DNA of 40,088 nucleotides from Tolypothrix campylonemoides VB511288. GTDB lineage: Bacteria > Cyanobacteriota > Cyanobacteriia > Cyanobacteriales > Nostocaceae. Under the pieces are notes generated by a model. That model did not search any database and was not told the origin of the DNA. It saw nothing but the letters and a program-made list of their open reading frames with translations. Where the stretch lies: NCBI GenBank assembly GCA_000828075.3, contig JXCB02000058.1, positions 103,628 to 143,715 on the forward strand. Direction: 5' to 3'. Numbering within the stretch: position 1 is the stretch's first letter; every line of letters begins with the position of its first letter. The position numbers and the translations under genes were made by a program. Below are positions 1 to 7,247 of this stretch, in pieces.

Positions 1-377
1 GCAGCCTTTTTGTTAGGCTCTCTGATATTTGGGGTAAGGGGTAGATCTGTGGGGAAGCTATCAACAAGAGCTGCTGCCACAAAAAACTTGTGGCTCCTGT
101 GTGAATGAAGCTGGGCTACTGACTTTACAGGGATAATATATGTTTTGGGCATTGTGAAAAGCTGTTGAACACTAGCTGATGTAAGAAATGGTATCCTACC
201 AATGATTTATCCATTCGTAGCAAAAAGCAGACGCTTTTGGCATTAAGGCAGACAATTTTGGGTTGAGTGGATTTTAACTTCATCAGGGCACGATGACAAT
301 CGCAGTTCAACTCAATTTTCCTCGCCTAGTTAAAAATAAAGGATGCAAGAATCTGCGGCTTAAAGGAACGCAGAGTG
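1..377. other. Left-edge stretch without a supported gene
   Basis: I see no convincing gene here. A plus-strand frame is open from base 1 to a TGA at 106-108 and could be the last 35 codons of a gene entering from the left, but nothing in it is recognisable. A short hairpin (CCACAA 77-82, loop 83-87, TTGTGG 88-93) has no T-tract on either strand, so it is not a clear terminator. Confidence 0.4.
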
Positions 378-460
378 TCAAAGTTCTTGCTGCGGCTGTC
401 GCCTCTGTGTCTCAAAGTAGAGACGCTTATCCAATTCCTCGTTCCAATACGCAGGCTTTT
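378..460 (-). pseudogene. Out-of-frame C-terminal tail of the relaxase
   Basis: After the codons for KPKA the relaxase frame reads CVLERGIG and stops. The frame one base over reads YWNEELDKRLYFETQRR and then QPQQEL before its stop at 378-380. WNE(E/Q)L is how such primase/Toprim-type C-termini usually end, so a single indel near 450-460 appears to separate this tail from the main gene. I infer a recent mutation or an assembly error; programmed shifting is less likely because I see no slippery run. Confidence 0.55.
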
Positions 461-2151
461 GGTTTGAGCCTGGTAGCTTGCGGCAAAAGCTGCTTGATAA
501 GTCTTGCCGTTTCGTTTCCAGCGGTGTCATTATCGTAAGCAGCAACCACCGTTGGTATCTTTCTCAAAAACTCCACTGGTACGCTTCGAGCGCTATCAAC
601 TGCGAGGTACAAAGTTCTTTGGTGTTGCGGCTGCTCTAGCACAGATGCAGACAAAGCATCTATCGGGGATTTGGTTAGCACCGCTCTTTGAATCGCATCA
701 TCTTCGGTTCCACCACTGTGCACATAAAACCAACCAGCGTTCCGCTTTGTGCCAGCAGCAAAACCCATGAAAGTGTTATCCTTACCCACTGTTCCTCTCA
801 AGAAAGCTCCTGTCACATCCCCGTCCAGAGAGCGCATGATGAACACAGCATTTTGTTTAGAGTCAGCATAAACCAATCCGCGTTCGTGCAGAGCCTGCAC
901 TAAGTTTTCACTTAGTTTGCGCTTCCTTGTCAGGTAGTGTTGCACTGCCTGCCACCCTTTCTCATCTGGCGCTGGGGGAGTAAATGTGGCAACTGGCTCT
1001 AGGAGAGCAATTTGTTGGGCTTCATTGAGTGCATGATTCGTTACAGCGCTTATCATTCCCGATTCTCCAAAGCAGTCTCGTAGCCACGCCACAGCTTGTC
1101 GGAAGCTGCACCCCTTAACGTGCATTACCAAGTCAATTGCGCCACCACCACCTTTGTGTTCACCTGAGAAGTCGTAGAACTTGGAGTCGGTAATGCTGAT
1201 GATGCGACCGTGACCCTTCCACTTATGCTTATTCTTGTAGTCTGGATCTAGTCCCAAGTTGTAAGCAACATCTTCTAAAGGCAAGTCTCGCAGCGCTTGT
1301 AGTTCTTTCTTGTACTGAAAAACTTCTGCTTCTAATTCCTGTACGCGCAGCTCCAGCTTCTGCCTTTCTCTTTCAGACGCTCTTGCCTTCTGCTCCATGT
1401 CCTGATAACGTTTTAGTGCCGCAGCGCGGTCTGAAAGCTGGTGGTTGATGATGTCGAGTGATGGTTGCAAAGTTTCCTTGACGCGCTCTTGGTAGGCGAT
1501 CGCACTCTCAGTTTCTGTTACAGTCGGTAGAGTTTGTTCCAGATCCAGGTTGAGAGATTGGCGATTAACGGAAGCGTAATATTCTTTAACCTTGGTGTGT
1601 TTGGCAGTACTACCTTTAATGCCCCGTTCTATCCCCAGATGAGCAACAGCAGCTGCAAAACTATCTTGAAGCTCAGACAGTTTTTTGCGGGTTCCACCGA
1701 ACAGCGCCCGACAGTTGAGCTTGCCTTTTTCATCCAATGGCACCAGGTAAGCGTGAATGTGGGGAGTAGCCTCATCTAAGTGTAATTCACAACGGACAAC
1801 GCGATCGCCCCATGATTGTTTAAGCCACTTTGTCGTTGCATCTACAAAGTCGTCCAAACGCTTTTGGTTATACGTTCCGGCAATGGATGGGTCATCGGGA
1901 CGGAAGTATTCAGCACTGGCACTCAGGACAAATTCAACACCCAGCACTGCATTGGAGCGAATTTTCTGATTGCCAATTTTCGCTTTGAATATCGTCGTTA
2001 GGTCTGGATCTGACTTAGACCCAATGAGGCGAATGTTATGTACGGCGGGATCTGCATTGGGCGTATTCCGCTCTCTGGTGGTGTGTAGTTCACTACCAGC
2101 CAGAGTTCCCCAATCCTTAATCTTCTGAATGCGACAAACCGTGTAAGCCAT
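427..2151 (-). CDS. MobV-family relaxase with C-terminal primase/Toprim-like region
   Basis: Plasmid mobilisation relaxase that would nick oriT and pilot the transferred strand. The N-terminus (MAYTVCRIQKIKDWG) and the metal-binding motif HLDEATPHIH at residues 124-133 are those of MobV/Mob-Pre proteins. A coiled coil covers about 240-300. It is followed by a DUF3991/CHC2-like segment rich in glycine (GGGGAID) and a Toprim-like region with a YDNDTAGN acidic motif, a fusion known in cyanobacterial plasmids. I start at the ATG at 2151, which matches the family N-terminus; an in-frame start at 2190 adds 13 unlikely residues. The in-frame stop is at 427-429, but a frame shifted by one base continues with WNEELDKRL to a stop at 378-380, which looks like the natural C-terminus. 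The gene is probably frameshifted near 450-460, or there is a sequence error. The relaxase domain is intact, so mobilisation could still work. Confidence 0.9.
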   Translation of the reverse strand: MAYTVCRIQKIKDWGTLAGSELHTTRERNTPNADPAVHNIRLIGSKSDPDLTTIFKAKIGNQKIRSNAVLGVEFVLSASAEYFRPDDPSIAGTYNQKRLDDFVDATTKWLKQSWGDRVVRCELHLDEATPHIHAYLVPLDEKGKLNCRALFGGTRKKLSELQDSFAAAVAHLGIERGIKGSTAKHTKVKEYYASVNRQSLNLDLEQTLPTVTETESAIAYQERVKETLQPSLDIINHQLSDRAAALKRYQDMEQKARASERERQKLELRVQELEAEVFQYKKELQALRDLPLEDVAYNLGLDPDYKNKHKWKGHGRIISITDSKFYDFSGEHKGGGGAIDLVMHVKGCSFRQAVAWLRDCFGESGMISAVTNHALNEAQQIALLEPVATFTPPAPDEKGWQAVQHYLTRKRKLSENLVQALHERGLVYADSKQNAVFIMRSLDGDVTGAFLRGTVGKDNTFMGFAAGTKRNAGWFYVHSGGTEDDAIQRAVLTKSPIDALSASVLEQPQHQRTLYLAVDSARSVPVEFLRKIPTVVAAYDNDTAGNETARLIKQLLPQATRLKPKACVLERGIG

Positions 2152-2762
2152 AAGATACAGTCGTAGGCAATTCTTTTCTAACCTCCCCACATCAAAGATG
2201 CAAACCTACACTCCCGTAATAGCTCAAAGAGCGGTTGAATTTCGCGTTTGGTTTCGGGGTGGTTGGAAAGACGAAACGAACGGAACAATTTTAGCGGAGC
2301 GATGCCCGTGAGGGCAAAAATTGTGGAGTGAGTCCACAAGCCCACAAGCCAATCTCAGGCTACTCGAAAGCCAATGGCACTTTAGTTGATAATTGAGTGA
2401 AAAAAGTGACAAATATGTGTTTGGTAGATATCAAAAAGTCGATGTTGTAGTGTTGGTTAATTAGATATGAGTGAATGATATGGGAATGAATTATGTACTG
2501 TCACAATCAAAGCATAATCAAGCTAATGAAAAGTCAATTTATAGACAGATTAAGAACAATATTATATCAATAATGACACACAATCAAAACACAATAGCGA
2601 CACATTACAACAAAAAATAACAACAGTAGCCATTGGATAAAAGTAAATTTAAATACAAAAAAACCTCCGTAGTGTACCTCTAACTTTGTTCTGAGGTAAA
2701 AGAAAAGTCATGCAAGTTATCAATGAGTAGTTGAGAATACACATAACAGACATGACAAACGG
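2152..2762. other. Intergenic control region between mob and the actin-like operon
   Basis: This divergent region of about 610 bp holds no credible gene. Its mob-proximal part has two adjacent hairpins (listed separately as candidate oriT). From about 2400 to 2670 it is strongly AT-rich with a direct repeat CACAATCAAA at 2502-2511 and 2579-2588. Closer to the actin-like gene there is a dyad, TACCTC at 2675-2680 and GAGGTA at 2693-2698. The AT-rich repeats and dyad could form a parC-like centromere or operator for the operon that follows; this is inference. Confidence 0.45.
2285..2339. other. oriT: Candidate origin of transfer (oriT)
   Basis: Two consecutive inverted repeats lie 134 bp upstream of the relaxase start. 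The first has inner arms TGCCC 2303-2307 and GGGCA 2312-2316 around GTGA, inside outer arms ACAATTTT 2285-2292 and AAAATTGT 2317-2324. The second is TTGTGGA 2321-2327 and TCCACAA 2333-2339 around GTGAG. MobV relaxases usually act on hairpin-containing oriT sites just upstream of their own gene, so position and structure fit. The nick site cannot be assigned from sequence alone. Confidence 0.45.
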
Positions 2763-3887
2763 ATGACGGACTTAACAATGAGCTTTGACCCTGGTGCTTC
2801 ATTAAATAAAGTGGTGTACCAGGTTAGGGACGAAAAAACACCAAATCTGCTGGTGATGCAACCGGAAGTCATCTTAGTGACACATGAGGCAATGAAAAGC
2901 TATGTGTCAAACCGCATTGGTCATCCCCGCCCTGAAGCAGAAGCTTGGGGGGTAGTAGATAACAAGTGTTTTGTGGTGGGATGTCTTGCACGGGAGTTTC
3001 TGGCAGATGCGGGGATGCGGGAACTGAAGTACGAACGAGCGGTGTACAAGGTGCTGGCAGCAGTTGGAGCAATTAAGCAAATTTTGGGACTGCCAACAAA
3101 GTTTTCTGTGTCGTTGGCGGTGTTGTTGCCTTGGAATGAATATCCAGACCGAGAGCGCTTTGAACGGCTGCTGCGGGCGAGTTTGAAGAATTACACATTT
3201 AGGGATGAGCGGTTACGAGTCAAGCTAGAACACTTTGAATGCCGTCCCGAAGGAAGTGGACTAGCGATGAGTCGGCTTAGTACCAAAGGGTTGGACTGGT
3301 TTCGTTCCCGGTCAATTGCTACGCTAATGTTTGGGCATAGAAACACAAGTGCTTTGGTATTTGTAGAGGGCAAGCTAAACCACATTCATACCACCACAAC
3401 AGATTTGGGCTTTCACCAAATGGTTGAGATGGTAGTGCGGCGCACAAGTGGACAAAATGCGGACACGCTCACCAAGGCAATTTTTAGTGCAGGTGCTGCG
3501 ATTAGTGAAACCCAAAGCGCAATAGCAGGATTGGCACAAAGTCGAGATGAGCATCTCAAGGCTGAAGAAGTGAGGGTAATTACCAGTGCGATTGCGTCGT
3601 CGCGAACCCAATACTGGCGACGGCTCAGTGCATGGTTGGATACAACATTGCAACCGCACTTGAATGTGGCAGAGGTCATTTTGTGTGGTGGTGCAGCACA
3701 TTACTTCAAGAAGGAATTGCAAGAATATTTCTCTACTACACCGACATATTGGGGGGATGAATTAATGAAGCAGGTACAAACCACAATATTTGCCGATCAT
3801 CCCAATACAACGGCGCTGGCATTTCGACTGCTGGATGGATTCGGGTTGTTTCTTTATCTTCAAGAACGGGAGGCGGCAATTGTATGA
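2763..3887 (+). CDS. Actin-like plasmid segregation ATPase (ParM/Alp type)
   Basis: A 374-residue protein with the layout of ParM/Alp actin-like ATPases, which polymerise to push plasmid copies apart. Visible signatures are the phosphate-1-like SFDPGAS near residues 7-13, a central glycine-poor phosphate-2-like strand (ALVFVEGKLNHI), and a C-terminal adenosine motif (VILCGGAAHYF) followed by the RLLDGFGL segment typical of archaeal and bacterial actins of this class. Its stop overlaps the start of the next gene (ATGA, 3884-3887), so the two are translationally coupled, as parM is with parR. A second ATG six codons in (2778) could also be the start. Assignment to the actin fold is from motifs and length. 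Confidence 0.8.
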   Translation: MTDLTMSFDPGASLNKVVYQVRDEKTPNLLVMQPEVILVTHEAMKSYVSNRIGHPRPEAEAWGVVDNKCFVVGCLAREFLADAGMRELKYERAVYKVLAAVGAIKQILGLPTKFSVSLAVLLPWNEYPDRERFERLLRASLKNYTFRDERLRVKLEHFECRPEGSGLAMSRLSTKGLDWFRSRSIATLMFGHRNTSALVFVEGKLNHIHTTTTDLGFHQMVEMVVRRTSGQNADTLTKAIFSAGAAISETQSAIAGLAQSRDEHLKAEEVRVITSAIASSRTQYWRRLSAWLDTTLQPHLNVAEVILCGGAAHYFKKELQEYFSTTPTYWGDELMKQVQTTIFADHPNTTALAFRLLDGFGLFLYLQEREAAIV

Positions 3888-4333
3888 GTGGGCAAACCAG
3901 AAAAAGGTTGAACCTGACTCTAAGATATACGCCTTATGCTGATAGTCCTGATGGGGTGGTTCTGAGTTATCTCAATTGTTCTCAAATGCGGGTGCTGAAG
4001 AAAACAGTGCTAGAAACGTTGTCAATGTGCTGGTTAGCGCTGGCTTACCAAGAGCGAGGGAATTTACCCCCAGAGGAATTGCGGTTAGTTGCACTCGGCT
4101 GTGTGGATGCTTTGGAGAAACATATCAGTTATCTGAGGGCTGTATTTCGGTTAGAGAGTCCAACCGTCCAAAATTCAACTTTTCGAGAAGTGATGACTCC
4201 AGTGGTGTATGCTTCCACGCCACCAACTGTTAAGAATATCTCCACGAATGGTGAGAGTAGGGAAGAATCCGCGAGTTTCGAGGGCGGGTTGAAAAGGAAT
4301 TTGTATTTAGATAGTCAAGAACTTTTTGGATAA
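3884..4333 (+). CDS. Small protein coupled to the actin-like ATPase, candidate ParR-like adaptor
   Basis: A 149-residue protein of unknown family. The N-terminus is basic and strand-forming (RKRLNLTLRYTP), followed by helices; the last 50 residues are polar and probably disordered. Position immediately after and overlapping an actin-like gene is where ParR, the centromere-binding adaptor, is found, and the basic N-terminal strand could act as a ribbon-helix-helix DNA reader. This role is inferred from context, not from a recognised domain. Confidence 0.6.
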   Translation: MSGQTRKRLNLTLRYTPYADSPDGVVLSYLNCSQMRVLKKTVLETLSMCWLALAYQERGNLPPEELRLVALGCVDALEKHISYLRAVFRLESPTVQNSTFREVMTPVVYASTPPTVKNISTNGESREESASFEGGLKRNLYLDSQELFG

Positions 4334-4337
4334 GACG

Positions 4338-5405
4338 ATGCCACGAGCAAAAAAGACTGAACCAATAGATAAGCAAGTTGAGCAATTGAAACTAGAAAAT
4401 CCGAAAACGTCGCAACCTTTAAATCAGAAAGTTGAAGGTAACGAGCATCACGAACATCAAGAGTCTAATGATGGAACGAGCGTTATTTCTACAAGTGAAC
4501 TAGATGCAGAAAATGGCTTAAACGAGCATCAGGAACATCAAGAGTCTAATGCTGGAACGAGCGTTATTCCCACAAGTGAACTAGATGCAGAAAATGGCTT
4601 AAACGAACATCAGGAACATCAAGAATCTAAAGCTGCAACGAACGTTATTCCTACAAGTGAACTAGATGCAGAAAATGGCTCAAAAGAAGCTTTGGTAAAT
4701 CCCAAAACCCCGACCAAAATTCACCTTATCGATGGCGAGAAAGGAGGAGTTGGTAAGTCGTTGTTTGCCAGAACTTTGATGCAGTACGCTATAGATAAGC
4801 AAATGAAGCTAACGCTGGTAGATGCCGATCGCACAAATGCCGATGTGAGTGAAGTTTACCCGGATGGAGCCATAACTGCCTCATTTAGTGAAGATGAGAA
4901 AAAATCTTATGATGCTGACGAGATTTTTAATTTGGCATTAACTCAATCAGTGGTTGTGAATCTCCCGGCGCAGGTTTATCCCCTCGTCAACGAATGGATT
5001 TCACGCAACAGTGTTCTTGAAGTCGGCGCTCAATATGATGTGGCAGTAGTCAAATGGTTCGTCTGTACTGGGGCATATGACAGTGTGAAGTTATTTATGG
5101 AATCACTTGACAAGTTTGAGGACACGATTACTCATGTTTTGGTGAAGAACTACGCGATGTGTGATGAGTGGGAGCGGGTATTAGAGAAGCCAGAACTAAA
5201 AAGTGCGATCGCTAAGTATAAAGTCAAGCAAGTTATCTTTCCTAAACTGTCGTTTCGAGAGCGGGATATCCTCTTAGAAGAAAAGCTCACGTTTGCTGCT
5301 GCAAAGAATTATACCCAGAAGCTAGGGGTATTGGGAACTCAGCGGGTGCATTCATTCTTGAAACAGGCACATGGCGAGTTGGATAAAGTGGGGTTACTGC
5401 CGTGA
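4338..5405 (+). CDS. ParA/MinD-type P-loop ATPase with N-terminal 27-residue tandem repeats
   Basis: A 355-residue protein with a deviant Walker A motif GEKGGVGKS at 133-141 and a following LVDADRTNADV strand, as in ParA/MinD/CobQ-like ATPases. Residues 35-115 are three near-identical 27-residue repeats rich in H, E and Q (NEHQEHQES core), ahead of the ATPase fold, probably a flexible or metal-binding linker. I start at the ATG at 4338 just after the previous stop; an in-frame TTG at 4326 is less likely. Related stand-alone ATPases on plasmids assist mobilisation or segregation, but the exact job is not known. The stop at 5403-5405 overlaps the start of the next gene. Confidence 0.75.
   Translation: MPRAKKTEPIDKQVEQLKLENPKTSQPLNQKVEGNEHHEHQESNDGTSVISTSELDAENGLNEHQEHQESNAGTSVIPTSELDAENGLNEHQEHQESKAATNVIPTSELDAENGSKEALVNPKTPTKIHLIDGEKGGVGKSLFARTLMQYAIDKQMKLTLVDADRTNADVSEVYPDGAITASFSEDEKKSYDADEIFNLALTQSVVVNLPAQVYPLVNEWISRNSVLEVGAQYDVAVVKWFVCTGAYDSVKLFMESLDKFEDTITHVLVKNYAMCDEWERVLEKPELKSAIAKYKVKQVIFPKLSFRERDILLEEKLTFAAAKNYTQKLGVLGTQRVHSFLKQAHGELDKVGLLP
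4440..4682 (+). repeat. Three tandem 81-bp coding repeats
   Basis: Units begin at 4440, 4521 and 4602, are each exactly 81 bp (27 codons) and differ at only a few positions. They lie within the ATPase gene and keep frame, so copy number could change without breaking the protein. The third unit has diverged most. Confidence 0.9.
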
Positions 5406-6112
5406 TGGGGAGTGAATTTGAGCTATCGGGTGAAAAGTCAGTCAATAAGAGTCGATTAGATGCTGCGCTTGAGGGCTACGGCGATGAATTCAAGGGCAAA
5501 GTCTTGGACATCGTTACCAAAACTGGGTTAGAACCCGATGACCCCTTATTCCTCGTTCTAGCTGCAACGGGCAGGTTGGAAGTGTTGCTTGAAGATGCCC
5601 CGGATACTTTAGAGCAGCTATTTAAGAACTGGAGCCGTGAACTGGCTCGTAACCTCGAACTGGTAGAGTCAGCAACCGTAGAGCGTCAGAAGGCGGCAAT
5701 TGCCAAAGCAGCTGGTGAACTAATCTCCAGGGCAGAAAAACAAGAGGCAGAGCGCTTGTTCACTTCTATCTTTCCCGCAGCTGGGCTGGTGTTGTCTATC
5801 TTGGGCTTGGGATTTATTCTGGGTATGTCGGTTCCTCCCTGGTTGCAGGGTGTGTGGGGTGGGGGTTACGTGGAATCGAATACTTCTTTGACATTTAACC
5901 AGCTCCAAGCGCTGCGGTGGGCAGAGTCGGGTGAAGGAAAGTTTGCCCGGAATTTAATGCGCTGGAATGCTGGGTACTTGGACACCAAAGAGTGCTTGAA
6001 AGACCCCCAACGGTTGAAAGTTACACTAAACCTCAATGGCAGGAAAGCTTATAGCGGGTTTTGTGTAGTGTGGACAGTTCCCCCGAACGAGCGCAAGTTT
6101 GAGCAGCCTTGA
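5405..6112 (+). CDS. Single-pass membrane protein of the partition/mobilisation operon
   Basis: A 235-residue protein: a helical, charged N-terminal two-thirds, one transmembrane helix at about 123-142 (FPAAGLVLSILGLGFILGM), and a C-terminal domain of about 90 residues with two cysteines. I do not recognise a characterised family, though similar proteins occur next to such ATPases on cyanobacterial plasmids. The start overlaps the stop of the ATPase gene (GTGATG; ATG chosen), which suggests a membrane partner of that ATPase. Function unknown. Confidence 0.65.
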   Translation: MGSEFELSGEKSVNKSRLDAALEGYGDEFKGKVLDIVTKTGLEPDDPLFLVLAATGRLEVLLEDAPDTLEQLFKNWSRELARNLELVESATVERQKAAIAKAAGELISRAEKQEAERLFTSIFPAAGLVLSILGLGFILGMSVPPWLQGVWGGGYVESNTSLTFNQLQALRWAESGEGKFARNLMRWNAGYLDTKECLKDPQRLKVTLNLNGRKAYSGFCVVWTVPPNERKFEQP

Positions 6113-6115
6113 GTT

Positions 6116-7129
6116 ATGAGTACGTATCCTTATGTACTTATGCCCCAACTCTTGCTTGATTTCATGGCAGCTCACAGCACAGGTGTCGGGGCGGTTGGCG
6201 ATAGAAGTGAACAACTGCCAAACCGTATCCCGCATAGCCCCATGAAAACTACCCCAAGTCATCGGCACTGGTTAAGTAGTGTGCGAGTACAGTTAAAGTG
6301 GGTCGCCTTGCGCCATATTCTTGTGCTACTCCCTGTCATTATTTTGAGTTATGCCGCCCTGGTGAGTTGGATATTGCTGGGTGCTTTTGGCAATTGGGGT
6401 GTGCTGGTGTTAACTGGTTACGGTAGTGGGTGTGCGATCGCACTGTACTTGCTCCTTTTAAGGCTTGATTACACATCCAACAAATCCCTTACTCTGCCAG
6501 ACTCTCCCCCCAGAGCGAGTACAGTAAATGCAGTTGCAGTTCCCTCTGCTTCATCTGAGTCAGTCTCCTTGCATCGCCTCAAGCAACTAAAAAAAGCACT
6601 CAACAGACAAGTCAGGCAACCATGTGGTGTAAGTGATGCTCCTGTTGGTGCTTCTGAGCGTGACTTTAACAGAGTCTTGGAACAATATTTTCCAGGGAGA
6701 GTGCAGAGTCAGCTGAAGTTTCCTGTCACCATCAATGGCAGAGAGTATGCCTACAGCATTGATTTTGCGATTGTGTTTGATGAAATTGGCGTTTGTATTG
6801 ATTGTGAAATTGACGAGCCGTATGATTATAAATCGCGCCGCCCCACCCACTGCATTGACCAAAAATCTGATGCAATTCGCAATTCTTTTTTTGTCGAGGG
6901 GAACTGGATAGTTATTCGGTTTAGTGAAGCCCAGATTGTTTTGCATCCCCACTCGTGTTGTAAAACCATTGCTAAGGTGGTCAGTAGGATTATGGGGAGT
7001 CATAAATTTTTGAGGGGATTTGAGAATGTGCCTGACCTTAAGCCCATTCCCAAATGGACGAAACGGCAAGCGAAAAGAATGGCTCTGGCTCGTGTGCGCG
7101 ATCGCTATTTGTCACGCCGAGTTATTTAA
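6116..7129 (+). CDS. Two-TM protein with PD-(D/E)XK-like C-terminal domain
   Basis: A 337-residue protein starting 3 bp after the preceding gene. Two transmembrane helices at about 64-90 and 93-115 are followed by a linker and a C-terminal alpha/beta domain at about 180-290. That domain has D216 in a strand, then CIDCEIDEPY at 228-236 and a HCIDQKSDAIRNSFF stretch ending in the strand WIVIRFSE. This layout resembles Vsr/DUF559-like restriction-endonuclease folds, although the canonical E-x-K is replaced by E-x-D. A membrane-tethered nuclease-like domain is unusual; it could process DNA at the envelope during transfer or in defence. An internal ATG at residue 43 is an alternative start. Confidence 0.65.
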   Translation: MSTYPYVLMPQLLLDFMAAHSTGVGAVGDRSEQLPNRIPHSPMKTTPSHRHWLSSVRVQLKWVALRHILVLLPVIILSYAALVSWILLGAFGNWGVLVLTGYGSGCAIALYLLLLRLDYTSNKSLTLPDSPPRASTVNAVAVPSASSESVSLHRLKQLKKALNRQVRQPCGVSDAPVGASERDFNRVLEQYFPGRVQSQLKFPVTINGREYAYSIDFAIVFDEIGVCIDCEIDEPYDYKSRRPTHCIDQKSDAIRNSFFVEGNWIVIRFSEAQIVLHPHSCCKTIAKVVSRIMGSHKFLRGFENVPDLKPIPKWTKRQAKRMALARVRDRYLSRRVI

Positions 7130-7247
7130 AAGCGCTCTTCTAGTTTCAGCAACAACGCCGTTACACTATTAGCTATCAAAGCTCTAAAGGAGGACAGCGG
7201 ATTTGGGATATTGATCGGGCTGAATTTATCCCTGTACTGCTTGTGTA

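Noticed and set aside
125-310. 61-codon minus-strand frame near the left edge
   Set aside because: Cysteine/lysine-rich with no ribosome binding site or similarity I can recognise; insufficient support.
2224-2412. 62-codon minus-strand frame in the mob upstream region
   Set aside because: It lies across the oriT-like hairpins and has no ribosome binding site or family.
7130-7247. Possible small gene between the convergent operons (frame with QRIWDIDRAEFIPVLLVY)
   Set aside because: No start codon or homologue recognised; too short to support.
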